Counted from the first letter of the stretch, positions 19,556 to 30,912 are shown. The stretch: DNA of 31,863 nt from Nemertoderma westbladi (GCA_032718475.1 JAUCBJ010000781.1:1-31863); one strand, 5' to 3'. Notes: generated by a model from the letters alone, not told the origin. Translations and numbers: made by a program.

Positions 19556-19694
19556 GCTTTTATATTGATTATTTGTGGACTCTTATGGTTTCAAATACCC
19601 TGGGAGGAAGAATCTCTCATGGACAGAGCAGGTGTCTTGTTCTTCTTTAACATGACTTGGTCAATGTTCCCAATGTTCTCAGCCCTGCTCTCTT
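19556..19694 (+). CDS. Internal exon of an ABCG-family transporter (transmembrane domain)
   Basis: A 139-bp exon between a TATATTTCAG acceptor (AG at 19554-19555) and a GTGAGT donor (19695-19700). It starts in phase 0 with GCT TTT ATA and ends after one base of a codon. The 46 residues contain a hydrophobic helix, ILIICGLLWFQIP, a short acidic loop (WEEESLMD), RAGVLFFFNM and then another hydrophobic segment, SMFPMFSALLS. This matches the pattern between two transmembrane helices of ABCG half-transporters (GLL-W-x(n)-D-x-x-G-x-LFF-x(n)-F-P-x-F-x-A). Those proteins are ATP-driven lipid or pigment exporters of the plasma and internal membranes. No neighbouring exon of the gene was found in the window, so the flanking repeats would be intronic if the gene is intact. 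It could also be a duplicated orphan exon. Confidence 0.75.
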
Positions 19695-19700
19695 GTGAGT

Positions 19701-19970
19701 ATTTATGTTAGCTACATAGTGAAATGTGTGGATGTTGATATATTGACAAATTTAAAATCGATACTTAAGATAATATAATATGTAGTTAATGAATCTTCAG
19801 TTTGAGTTATATAACTATTAATATTAGTACAGTCAAGTACAGTACAGTTTTTGTCAGTTGTAGTATTACGACGCTGTGGCGGACACTAATGACCTTTACA
19901 TAAAGAGTGACCTTCAGGTTCTCTAAAAATGCTAGATTATACGAATACTTGTCAGACATCGCGGGACAAC
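19701..19970. other. Presumed intron sequence before the satellite
   Basis: AT-rich, nothing recognised. Confidence 0.5.
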
Positions 19971-20599
19971 GACTTCTGGGGACTCCGACATTGGGGGACT
20001 CCGACATTGGGGGACTCCGACATTAGGGGACTCCGACATCGGGGGACTCCGACATTGGGGGACTCCGACATCGCGGGACTCCGACTTCTGGGGACTCAGA
20101 CATCGGGGGACTCCGACATTGGGGGACTCCGACATCGGGGGACTCCGACATTGGGGTACTCCGACATTGGGGGACTCCGACATCGGGGGACTCCGACATT
20201 GGGGGACTCCGACATCGAGGGACTCCGACATCGGGGGACTCCGACATTGGGGGACTCAGACATCGGGGGACTCCGACATTGGGGGACTCCGACATCGGGG
20301 GACTCCGACATTGGGGGACTCCGACATCGGGGGACTCCGACATCGGGGGACTCCGACATTGGGGAACTCCGACATCGCGAGACTCCGACATTGGGGGACT
20401 CCGACATCGGGGGACTCTGACATTGGGGGACTCCGATATCGGGGGACTCCGACATCCATCGGGGGACTTTGACCTCGGGGGACTCCGACATCAGGGGACT
20501 CCGACACTGGGGGACTCCGACATCGGGGTACTCCGACATCCATCGGGGGACTCAGCCATTGGGGAACTCCAACATCGGGGGACTCTGACATCCATCGTG

Positions 20600-21229
20600 G
20601 GACTCCTACATCAGGGGACTCCGACATTCATCGGGGGACTCCGACATCCATCGGGGGACTCTGACATCGGGGGGCTCCGACCTCGGGGGAGTCCGACATC
20701 CATCTGGGGACTCCGACATCGGGGGACTCCAACATCGGGGGACTCTGACATCCATCGGGGGACACCGACATCGGGGGACTCCGACATCGGCGGACTCCGA
20801 AATCGGGGACTCCGACATAGGGGGACTCCTCTGGGGACTCCGACATCCATCTGGGGACTCTGACATCGGGGGACTTCGACATCCATCGGGGGGCTCCGTC
20901 ATTGGGGGACTCAGGCATTCATCGGGTGAATCCGACATCCATCGGGGGACTCCGACATCCATCGGGGGACTCTGACATCGGGGGGCTCCGACCTCGGGGG
21001 ACTCCGACATCCATCTGGGGACTCCGACATCGGGGGACTCCAACATCGGGGGACTCTGACATCCATCGGGGGACACCGACATCGGGGGACTCCGACATCG
21101 GCGGACTCCGAAATCGGGGACTCTGACATAGGGGGACTCCTCTGGGGACTCCGACATCCATCTGGGGACTCTGACATCGGGGGACTTCGACATCCATCGG
21201 GGGGCTCCGTCATTGGGGGACTCAGGCAT
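20600..21229. repeat. 311-bp tandem higher-order duplication in the satellite
   Basis: TCAGGCATTCATCGGGTGAA and its surroundings occur at 20911 and again at 21222, 311 bp apart; the block before each is nearly identical. Confidence 0.85.
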
Positions 21230-22664
21230 TCATCGGGTGAATCCGACATCCATCGGGGGACTCAGACATCGGGGGACTCCAACATTGGGGGACTCCGACC
21301 TCGGGGGGCTCCGACATCCATCGGTGGACTCCGAAATCGGGGACTCCGACATAGGGGGACTCCTACCTCGGGTTACTCCGACATCAGGGGATTCCGACCT
21401 CGGGGGACTCCGACATCGGGGGACACCGACATCCATCGAGGACTCCGACATCGGGGGACTCCGACCTCGGGGGACTCCGACATTGGGGACTCCGACATCG
21501 GGAGACTTTGACATCGTCGGACTCCGACATCGGGGGACTCCGAGCTCGGGGACTCCGACATCGGTTGACTCCGACATCGGGAGACTCCGACATCGGGAGA
21601 CTCCAACATCGGGGGACTCCGACATTGGGGGACTCCGGCATCGATCGGGAGAGTCCGACATCCATCTGGGGACTCCGACATCCATCGGGGGTCTCCTACA
21701 TCGGGGGACTCCGGCCTCGAGGGACTCCGACATCTCGAGACTTCGACATCCATCGGGGGGCTCTGGCATCGGGGGACTCTGACATCCATCGGGGGAATCC
21801 GACATCCATCGGGGGACTCCTACATCGGGTACTCCGGCCTCGAGGGACTCCGACATCGGGGGACTTCGACATCCATCGAGGGACTCAGACATCGGGGGAC
21901 TCTGACATCGGAGGACTCCGACCTCGGGGGACTCCGACATCCATCTGGGGACTCTGACATCGGGGGACTTCGACATCCATCGGAGGGCTCCGTCATCGGG
22001 GGACTCAGGCATTCATCGGGGGAATCCGACATCCATCGGGGGACTCAGACATCGGGGGACTCCAACATTGGGGGACTCCGGCCTCGGGGGACTCCGACAT
22101 CCATCGTGGGACTCCAACATCGGGGGACTCCGACATCCATCGTGGGACTCCGACCTCGGGGGACTCCGAAATCGGGGGACTCCGACATCCATCGGGGGAC
22201 TCCGACCTCGCGGGACTCCGACATCGGGGGACTCTGACATCCATTGGGGGACTCCAACATCGGGGGACTCCGATCTCGGGGTACTCTGACATCCATCTGG
22301 GGACTCCGACATCGGGGGACTCCGACCTCGGGGAACTCCGACATCCATCGGGGGACTCTGACATCCATCGGGGGACTCCGACATCCATTGGGGGACTCCG
22401 ACATCCGGGACTCCGATCTCGGGGGACTCCGACAGCGGGAGACTCCGACCTCGGGGGACTCAGACATTGGGGGACTCCGACATCGGGAGACTCTGACATC
22501 GGCGGACTCCGACATTGGGAGACTCTGACATCGGCGGACTGCGATATCGGGGGACTCCGACCTCGGGGACTCCGACATCGGTTGACTCCGACATCGGGAG
22601 ACTCCGACATCGGGAGACTCCAACATCGGGGGACTCCGACATTGGGGGACTCTGGCATCGATCG

Positions 22665-25600
22665 AGAGACTCCGACATCCATCGGGGGACTCCGACATCC
22701 ATCGGGGGACTCCGACATCCATCGGGGGACTCCTACATCGGGGGACTCCGGCCTCGAGGGACTCCGACATCGGGAGACTTCGACATCCATCAGGGGGCTC
22801 CAGCATTGGGGGACTCCAACATCCATCGGGGGAATCCAACATCCATCGGGGGACTCCTACATCTGGGGACTCCGACCTCGAGGGACTCCGACATCGGGGG
22901 ACTTCGACATCCATCGAGGGACTCAGACATCGGGGGACTTTGACATCGGAGGACTCCGACCTCGGGGGACTAAGACATCCATCTGGGGACTCTGACATCG
23001 GGGGACTTCGACATCCATCGGGGGGCTCCGTCATTGGGGGACTCAGGCATTCATCGGGGGAATCCGACATCCATCGGGGGACTGAGACATCGGGGGACTC
23101 CAACATTGGGGGACTCCGACCTCGGGGGACTCTGACATCCATCGTGGGACTCCGACAGCGGGGGTCTCCGACATCGGCGGACTCCGAAATCGGGGACTCC
23201 GACATAGTGGGACTCCTACCTCGGGTTACTCCGACATCAGGGGATTCCGACATCGGGGGACTCCGACATCGGTGGACACCGACATCCATCGAGGACTCCG
23301 ACATGGGGGGACTCCGACCTCGGGGGACTCCGACATTGGGGACTCCGACATCGGGAGACTTTGACATCGGCGGACTCCGACATCGGGGGACTCCGAGCTC
23401 GGGGACTCCGACATCGGTTGACTCCGACATCGGGAAACTCCGACATCGGGAGACTCCAACATCGGGGGACTCCAACATTGGGGGACTCCGGCATCGATCG
23501 GGAGACTCCGACATCCATCGGGGGACTCCGACATCCATCGGGGGACTCCTACATCGGGGGACTCCGGCCTCGAGGGACTCCGACATCTCGAGACTTCGAC
23601 ATCCATCGGGGGGCTCCGGCATCGGGGGACTCCGACATACATCGGGAGAATCCGACATCCATCGGGGGACTCCTACATCGGGGGACTCCGGCCTCGAGGG
23701 ACTCCGACATCTCGAGACTTCGACATCCATCGGGGGGCTCCGGCATCGGGGGACTCCGACATACATCGGGAGAATCCGACATCCATCGGGGGACTCCTAC
23801 ATCGGGGGACTCCGGCCTCGAGGGACTCCGACATCGGGGGACTTCGACATCCATCGAGGGACTCAGACATCGGGGGACTCTGACATCGGAGGACTCCGAC
23901 CTCGGGGGACTCCGACATCCATCTGGGGACTCTGACATCGGGGGACTTCGACATCCATCAGGGGGCTCTGTCATCGGGGGACTCAGGCATTCATCGGGGG
24001 AATCCGACATCCATCGGGGGACTCAGACATCGGGGGACTCCAACATTGGGGGACTCCGACCTCGGGGGACTCCGACATCCATCGTGTGACTCCGACATCG
24101 GGGGACTCCGACATCCATCGTGGGACTCCGACCTCAGGGGACTCCGAAATCGGGGGACTCCGACATCCATCGGGGGACTCCGACATCCATCGGGGGACTC
24201 CGACATCCATCGGGGGACTCCTACATCGGGGGACTCCGGCCTCGAGGGACTCCGACATCGGGAGACTTCGACATCCATCAGGGGGCTCCAGCATCGGGGG
24301 ACTCCAACATCCATCGGGGGAATCCAACATCCATCGGGGGACTCCTACATCTGGGGACTCCGACCTCGAGGGACTCCGACATCGGGGGACTTCGATATCC
24401 ATCGAGGGACTCAGACATCGGGGGACTTTGACATCGGAGGACTCCGACCTCGGGGGACTAAGACATCCATCTGGGGACTCTGACATCGGGGGACTTCGAC
24501 ATCCATCGGGGGGCTCCGTCATTGGGGGACTCAGGCATTCATCGGGGGAATCCGACATCCATCGGGGGACTGAGACATCGGGGGACTCCAACATTGGGGG
24601 ACTCCGACCTCGGGGGACTCTGACATCCATCGTGGGACTCCGACAGCGGGGGTCTCCGACATCGGCGGACTCCGAAATCGGGGACTCCGACATAGTGGGA
24701 CTCCTACCTCGGGTTACTCCGACATCAGGGGATTCCGACATCGGGGGACTCCGACATCGGTGGACACCGACATCCATCGAGGACTCCGACATGGGGGGAC
24801 TCCGACCTCGGGGGACTCCGACATTGGGGACTCCGACATCGGGAGACTTTGACATCGGCGGACTCCGACATCGGGGGACTCCGAGCTCGGGGACTCCGAC
24901 ATCGGTTGACTCCGACATCGGGAAACTCCGACATCGGGAGACTCCAACATCGGGGGACTCCAACATTGGGGGACTCCGGCATCGATCGGGAGACTCCGAC
25001 ATCCATCGGGGGACTCCGACATCCATCGGGGGACTCCTACATCGGGGGACTCCGGCCTCGAGGGACTCCGACATCTCGAGACTTCGACATCCATCGGGGG
25101 GCTCCGGCATCGGGGGACTCCGACATACATCGGGAGAATCCGACATCCATCGGGGGACTCCTACATCGGGGGACTCCGGCCTCGAGGGACTCCGACATCT
25201 CGAGACTTCGACATCCATCGGGGGGCTCCGGCATCGGGGGACTCCGACATACATCGGGAGAATCCGACATCCATCGGGGGACTCCTACATCGGGGGACTC
25301 CGGCCTCGAGGGACTCCGACATCGGGGGACTTCGACATCCATCGAGGGACTCAGACATCGGGGGACTCTGACATCGGAGGACTCCGACCTCGGGGGACTC
25401 CGACATCCATCTGGGGACTCTGACATCGGGGGACTTCGACATCCATCAGGGGGCTCTGTCATCGGGGGACTCAGGCATTCATCGGGGGAATCCGACATCC
25501 ATCGGGGGACTCAGACATCGGGGGACTCCAACATTGGGGGACTCCGACCTCGGGGGACTCCGACATCCATCGTGTGACTCCGACATCGGGGGACTCCGAC

Positions 25601-25671
25601 ATCCATCGTGGGACTCCGACCTCAGGGGACTCCGAAATCGGGGGACTCCGACATCCATCGGGGGACTCCGA
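22665..25671. repeat. 1488-bp near-identical tandem duplication in the satellite
   Basis: Sequence from about 22690 to 24183 reappears 1488 bp downstream (about 24178 to 25671) with very few differences, for example CAGCATTGGG/CAGCATCGGG at 22803/24291 and TTCGACATCC/TTCGATATCC near 22903/24391. Each copy also contains an internal repeat of about 124 bp. The identity implies recent duplication or homogenisation. Confidence 0.88.
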
Positions 25672-26545
25672 CATCGGGGGACTCTGACATCCATTGGGGG
25701 ACTCCAACATCGGGGGACTCCGATCTCGGGGGACTCTGACATCCATCTGGGGACTCCGACATCGGGGGACTCCGACCTCGGGGAACTCCGACATCCATCG
25801 GGGGACTCCGACATCCTTCGGGGGACTCCGACATCCATTGGGGGACTCCGACATCCGGGACTCCGATCTCTGGGGACTCCGACAGCGGGAGACTCCGACC
25901 TTGGGGGACTCAGACATCGGGGGACTCCGACATCGGGGGACTCCGACATCGGGGGACTCCGACATCCATCGGGGGACTCCGACCTCGGGGGACTTCGAAA
26001 TCGGAGGACTCCGATATCTATCGGGGGACTCCGACATCTATCGGGGGACTCCGACATCTATCGGGGGACTCCGACATCCATCGGGGGACTCTGACATCCG
26101 CGACTCCGATCTCGGGGGACTCCGACAGCGAGAGACTCCGACGTAGGGGGACTCCGACCTCGGGGGACTCAGACATCGGGGGACTCCGACATCGGTGGAC
26201 TCCGACATCCATCGGGGGACTCCGACATCCATCGGGAGACTCCGACATCCATCGGGAGACTCCAACATCCATCGGGAGACTCCGACATCCATCGGGAGAC
26301 TCCGACATCCATCGGGGAACTCCGACATCCATCGGGGGACTCCGACATCAGGAGACTCCGACATCGGGGGACTCCTACATCGGGGGACTCCGACATTGGG
26401 GGACTCCGACATCCATCGGGAGACTCCGACATCCATCGGGGGACTCCGACATCCATCAGGAGACTCCGACATCTGAGGACTCCGACTTCGGGGGACTCCT
26501 ACTCCGACTTCAGGGGACTCCGATTCCGCCTTTGGGGGACTCCGA

Positions 26546-26910
26546 CTCCGGCTCCCGAACCCTGCACGATTTGCACCGTTCATTATCCTATTTTTTTGCG
26601 GCGAGTACCGACAGCGGCGGGCAGAGGTTGCAGGAAAGTATGTGGTAGCGGTCACTGCAGGAGAGTTTGCAGAACTTGCAATGGCATTCCGGGGTTAAGG
26701 CATATTTTTGATTTTTGATATTTCTGATTTTTGCTAGCAGTTTATTATTTTAGGAGTTAGGAATCATCATATCTAAACCGCTACCTAGCATTTGAGTTTT
26801 CTGTACGGATTTTAGTAATGTTATGTTGCATTAGATGCGCAGATTTCTCAGCTTTACTTATGTGGGCCTATCTATGTATATAAAATAATTCTTATATTTG
26901 TTAATAATAA
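26546..26910. other. Spacer after the satellite
   Basis: A GC-balanced stretch to about 26700, then AT-rich. No exon continuing the ABCG-like protein and no other gene recognised. Confidence 0.5.
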
Positions 26911-27240
26911 TAAGCTATTTTTCAACGAAATTCAAATTGTGTTACATATTTGTAATCCTTGCATGGCCAGCTTTCCATTGGTACTAACAAAAGGCTATAA
27001 GGTAGAAGAATAACTGCGGTGTAACTGGTGTAATATCGCTGAAGACACTTTTTTTAAACGCTTGTAGCTAAAGATTGAAAGCAAAAATAAAAATTCTGGC
27101 TCACCCAGTCAGTGGTCGGTAGCTGAAACTATCGCTGTTTCAAATTTCATGCAATCTTATTAAGATTTGAAGAAAAATTAGGGGGGGGGGGGGGGGGGGC
27201 GTGTCACTGAATTACGATACTATATTCTGGGACATGATGT
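26911..27240 (+). repeat. Solo arm of fold-back family A
   Basis: Matches the right arm at 17490-17780 (CAACGAAATTCAAATTGTGT, AAGGTAGAAGAATAACTGCG, AGATTGAAAGCAAAA) through a G19 run at 27181-27199. It then includes the outer tip GTGTCACTGAATTACGATAC and TATATTCTGGGACATGATGT, which at the left arm reads in inverted form at 16908-16934. The inner half and partner arm are missing; it breaks off at 26910. Confidence 0.88.
27181..27199. repeat. G19 homopolymer
   Basis: Within the solo fold-back arm. Confidence 0.9.
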
Positions 27241-27330
27241 TTTGGGGCGGCTTTGACGGATTCTTCGCAAATTTCGCAAAGTCGCAAACGTCAGACCGGA
27301 CCAAACTTTTTATACTACCTAGTTTTTACA

Positions 27331-27342
27331 ATTATAATATAC
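27331..27342. repeat. Target-site duplication, LINE 3' side
   Basis: ATTATAATATAC, repeated exactly at 30278-30289. The final TAC overlaps the LINE tail repeat, so the duplication is 9-12 bp. Confidence 0.85.
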
Positions 27343-27350
27343 TACTACTA

Positions 27351-28427
27351 CTAGGTCAAGCGAACTCGGACAGTGGAAATGAGATCCTTCCAGGCTTCCC
27401 GATTCTCCATAGTTGTCGCAATTTCGTTTCTCCCAAGTTCAGTATCCCTTTCAAGTTGATCTATATAAGTTATGGCAGGTCGTCCGCGACTACGCTTTCC
27501 ATGAGTTGGTTGCCAGAGAAGTAGATCTGGTATGACCTCGTCTTTACTTCGCCAGCAGTGCCCACTGAATCTTAATCTGCGTTCACGGAGGGTGGTTGAT
27601 ACAGGTGGTATTGTACCATAAAGCTCGGCGTTTGTCATGTGTTGTCTCCAGCTGATGTTTAGGGCTGCCCTTAGTAGTCTTGTGTAGCAACCATCAATTC
27701 GTTGTTCAAGTGATTTAGTCAGTGTCCAGGTCTCACCCCCATATAAAAATACACTTTCCACTGTGGCTCGAAAGAACTTAGTCTTCAGGTTCATGGAGAG
27801 ATCTGATTTCCAGATGGTATCCATTTTTGATAGAGCTACCCAAGCCTTTGCTTTCCTAACTTCTATGTCCTTTTTGCTACTCTCTATCCATGATCCAAGG
27901 TACTGGAAGTCATCGACTTTCCTTAGTTGATTATTATCAATGGTTGTCAAGTTTCCATCAACATTAAAGGTCATGAATTCGGTCTTGGTAGCATTTATAT
28001 GCAATCCAACCTCCTTAGCAGCCCTCTCCACTTTATTTAGTAGAAGCTGTGCATCTGCTAGCGTATTAGAGAGCAGGGCGATGTCATCCGCAAAGTCGGT
28101 GTCTGTGACTGTAGTTGCCGGATATCTACTACTTCTGCGTTCTTGAAGTGTGAATCCCAGATCTTCACCCTTTGTGGCCGTCCTCATTGCGTAATCCAGC
28201 ACAATTACAAATAGTAATGGTGCTAATGTGTCACCTTGCAGTACGCCAGCCAGGATTGAGAAAAACTCAGTTTCACCATCTGGTGAGAGTATCTGCGCTT
28301 CTGTGTCACAATATAACAATCCAATGCCAGGAACAATTACTTCTGGTATTCCATAAGCTCTTAGGATTTCAAGCATTTTACCTCTATGGATGGAGTCGAA
28401 TGCCTTCTTGAAGTCCACAAAAGTCAT
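27351..28427 (-). pseudogene. LINE reverse transcriptase (palm to C-terminus)
   Basis: 358 codons starting at MTFVDFKKAFDSI (motif A). Motif B is GVLQGDTLAPLLFVIVLDYA and motif C is FADD at about residues 112-115 (nucleotides 28083-28094 on the plus strand as complement). FQYLGSWI, an LYGGETWTLT thumb segment, RLLRAALNISWRQHM and LRFSGHCWRS...LLLWQPTHGKRSRGRP follow. The stop codon is the first TAG of the (TAG)n tail, so there is no separate 3' untranslated region. The apparent start is only where the frame resumes after a small deletion. Confidence 0.9.
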
Positions 28428-28909
28428 GACTGCGGGGAGAGAGAGATCAGTCTCCGTAGTGCAAGTATCTGAGCTATTGTTGATCTACTTGGTCGAAATC
28501 CGTTTTGGCTCTTACGCAGTAGTTTCTCTATGTGAGGCCTAATCCTATATAGAATCATTTTATTGTATATTTTGGCAGCTACCACAAGCAGACTGACCCC
28601 ACTATAGTTTGTTGGTATGCCGAGGTCTCCTTTGTTGGGGAGAGGCTTTAGTTGACCTTTAGTCCAAATTGGTGGTGGCTTTTCCCCTTTTAACATCCGG
28701 TTGCAAACATTCAATAATGGTCTATTTAGCACTCCGGTTTTCCATACCTCCGCTGGGATTTCATCTAATCCACTCGCTTTATTATTGGACATGCTTTTAA
28801 TGCTTCTTTGGAGTTCGGCAGGTGTGAAGTCCCCTGTTTCTATAGGTAGTGTATTGTCATATATTTTCCTTGTAGGGCTGACCTCGATGTTTGGTGGCTG
28901 CCCAAGCAA
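28424..28909 (-). pseudogene. LINE reverse transcriptase, fingers portion
   Basis: Contains NNKASGLDEIPAEVWK, LKPLPNKGDLG, a SLLVVAAKIYNKMI segment and KSQNGFRPSRSTIAQILALRR, the standard order before motif A. It ends in a TGA that overlaps the ATG of the next frame by 4 bp. Comparison with the other LINE shows about 19 nt missing here, so this is a deletion-frameshift and not translational coupling. Upstream, the coding sequence continues through KSCAKGRLKADSPEERV in the same frame to the break with the endonuclease frame. Confidence 0.88.
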
Positions 28910-29004
28910 GTTGCTGAAGGGATTTTTCCACTTCCCAACACGTTCTTCAGGACTATCGGCTTTGAGGCGCCCCTTTGCACAACTTTTCCGACCAGATACC
29001 TCAT

Positions 29005-30291
29005 TTACAGTTTGCCAGGTAAGTCTTGATTGTTGCTGTATGTGAGCAGTTGTAATTGCTTCAGTTTTATCCTGTATGTACTTTTCCTGGCTGATGTTGT
29101 AGTGTAGGCCAATTTAAGATCGTCCTTAGCTTTCTCAACCTTGTTAATGTTTTCGGTTGTTGGTTGTTCGGTTTTAACTTTGTAGGCTATCTTAAGATCT
29201 TCTCTCTTACAAGTAACCTCAGAGTTTTGCCATGGCACATACTGTTTTCGTTTAGGTTTCTGGGGGATATGCCTCTTAGCTGATTCCTTGTGGGCTGTTA
29301 TTATATTCTGGTATATTGAATCGGTGGATTGGTCTTCATCCATTGACTGAAGTGCTTCAAAGCGGTTTTGAACTTCTACTGTATAAGCATCCTTTACAGC
29401 ATTGTCAGTTCTGAGTTTCTCCCAATCATAGTTGATTTGCTTGCTTGTCCTGGGTTTGCTGGCTCTCAAACTGAGTCTGATCTCTGCAGTCACAATTCTG
29501 TGGTCCGAACCAATTAGGTTGAACGAGCTGTATGCCTCGCAGTTGATCATGCTATTTCTCCACTTTTTGTTTATAAGGATGTAATCCAGTTGTGCTTTGG
29601 TTCCATTAGGGTATTGAAAGGTCCATAGCTTCCCCTTACACTTTTCGAATGTGTTGTTTGTTGGTATCAATTCACATTCTTCCATTAGGTCTAAAATTAA
29701 GTACCCATTTCTGTTAGAACTGGTGTTATAGGTGTAACCCTTGATGTCTTCTGGGCCAATTTGCGCATTCAGGTCACCAGCAATGACTTTAACATTGTGT
29801 TTCGGGATGTCCTTAATAAGTCCAGTCAGTTCTTCATAAAACTTGACTGCTTGTTCTGGCTCTGATGCATTGGTTGGACTGTAGCAACATATAACTGTTG
29901 TCTTGGGATTCCCATCAAATGTTGTGATCATAACCCTGGAATTTATAGATTCAATGTTGTTTAGGGTCTTAAGTGCAAATGGGCTTAGCAGAATTCCTAC
30001 TCCACCAATTGATGCATTGGCCGAGTTTCTTACTGCTGAGCTTGTTACTAACGTCCATCCATTTCCAATGTCATTGTACTTCATGGCAGTGTCTTCATTA
30101 TAAATCCGATGTTCTTGGATGCAGATGATGTCGATGTTATATTCCATTGCCAGAGCGACCATGTCACCCTGTTTGCTATGTGCTTTCAGCGTGCGTGTGT
30201 TCATTGTAGCAATCTTTAGTGTCTTTTTACATTTCAACAGGTTGGTTCTTCTTTCTTCTCTGTCTTCTGTCTTCTGTATTATAATATACAT
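29005..30291 (-). pseudogene. LINE apurinic/apyrimidinic-type endonuclease
   Basis: 428 codons. Conserved catalytic positions are visible in order: N31 (ATMNTRT), E60 (CIQEHRI), Y137 (CYSPT), D173 and N175 (GDLNAQIG) and S262-D263-H264 (GSDHRIV), so the endonuclease site looks intact. It nicks the target to prime reverse transcription. The open frame's first ATG (30289-30291) lies in the flanking target DNA; the first ATG inside the LINE gives MNTRTLK at residue 30. It ends at a premature stop at 29005, where a frameshift separates it from the polymerase. Confidence 0.9.
30278..30289. repeat. Target-site duplication, LINE 5' side
   Basis: Exact match to 27331-27342. Confidence 0.85.
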
Positions 30292-30315
30292 TATTAATAT
30301 TACATTACAGCAAAT

Positions 30316-30502
30316 GTTCTAGAACATGTTAGATATAAATTATTAAAAATATCAATGTTCTAGAACACATCTTTTTTCTAGAAGATTTTATTTAAAATGA
30401 TTTTTTAAACTAGTTAGTTTTTGCTACCGGTACTTTTTTTAATGTTCTAGAACATGTTAGATTTCAATTAAAGTTCTGCAACACACTTTTTTGTTCTAGA
30501 AA
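30316..30502. repeat. Second cluster of GTTCTAGAAC-type palindromes
   Basis: Sites start at 30316, 30357, 30375 (TTTCTAGAAG), 30444, 30473 (GTTCTGCAAC) and 30493 (GTTCTAGAAA). AATGTTCTAGAACATGTTAG occurs twice, 128 bp apart (30313 and 30441). Spacings of 41, 18, 69, 29 and 20 bp mirror those of the 18322-18516 cluster read backwards (42, 20, 63, 39, 21), so the two are inverted, diverged copies of one repeat. Confidence 0.8.
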
Positions 30503-30912
30503 TCTTTTCGAAAAAAATTTAATAGTACATGGATCGTTATACCATGACATACTACAGTATACAGAAACATGTATTAATATCATGATATAGTTGGTCATGG
30601 TTATACAAAACCCGTATTAAATTAAAAAAATTGTTCAAATAAAAAATGTTTATAATTTTCCTTAGGCCTATGAGTTAGGCCTTAGGCCTTACTCTATATT
30701 TTGTATAAAAAAATCTAGCTAGTAAATAATTACTAAAGTCCATTTTTTTTAATTAGGCAGCAGCTTATTTCTGGCGATAACTTCGCGAGTTTTAATCGTA
30801 GGGAGGTGATTTGGGGCTCATTATGTTCGGAATATAAAGGTTTTATTCAAATCCACTTCGAATTTTATGATTTTATTATGTTTTCTCATCAAAAAACGAT
30901 GTGAAAAAAATT
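30503..30912. other. AT-rich spacer
   Basis: Contains CCTTAGGCCTATGAGTTAGGCC-like palindromic text near 30660-30690 (written here in part: TTAGGCCTATGAG) and a weak inverted pair GTTATACCATGAC / GTCATGGTTATAC at 30537 and 30592. No gene. Confidence 0.4.

Larger units (their letters stand above)
19971..26545. repeat. 16/20-bp satellite array, about 6.5 kb
   Basis: The basic unit is GGGGGACTCCGACATC. A second form adds CATC to give 20 bp, and frequent variants change CATC to CTC or ATC to ATT. The first 480 bp are almost pure 16-mers; later the two lengths alternate in complex higher-order patterns. Because 16 and 20 are not multiples of three and the unit lacks stop trinucleotides on either strand, long meaningless open frames appear in all six frames. 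The unit decays at the right end (26470-26545) into CTCCGACTT and CTCCGATTC forms. Confidence 0.97.
27343..30277 (-). mobile_element. Nearly complete APE-type LINE, about 2.9 kb, minus strand
   Basis: Flanked by a 12-bp direct repeat. Reading on the minus strand it has a very short leader (ACAGAAGACAGAAGACAG...), an AP-like endonuclease, a reverse transcriptase and a C-terminal domain, and ends in a (TAG)n tail. A single ORF with no Gag-like ORF1, length near 3 kb and a short tandem tail resemble RTE-type LINEs; the clade should be confirmed by RT phylogeny. At least two frame breaks (near 28985-29010 and 28427-28440) make this copy inactive. It is a relative of the LINE at 9683-11317. Confidence 0.92.

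Noticed and set aside
19929-26476. Dozens of long open frames on both strands of the satellite
   Set aside because: The unit lacks stop trinucleotides in any frame; the peptides are translations of the satellite.
19971-26545. CRISPR array
   Set aside because: Units are contiguous with no unique spacers, and the context is eukaryotic.
28424-28427. ATGA stop-start overlap as translational coupling in the LINE
   Set aside because: Comparison with the second LINE shows about 19 nt missing at this point, so it is a deletion.
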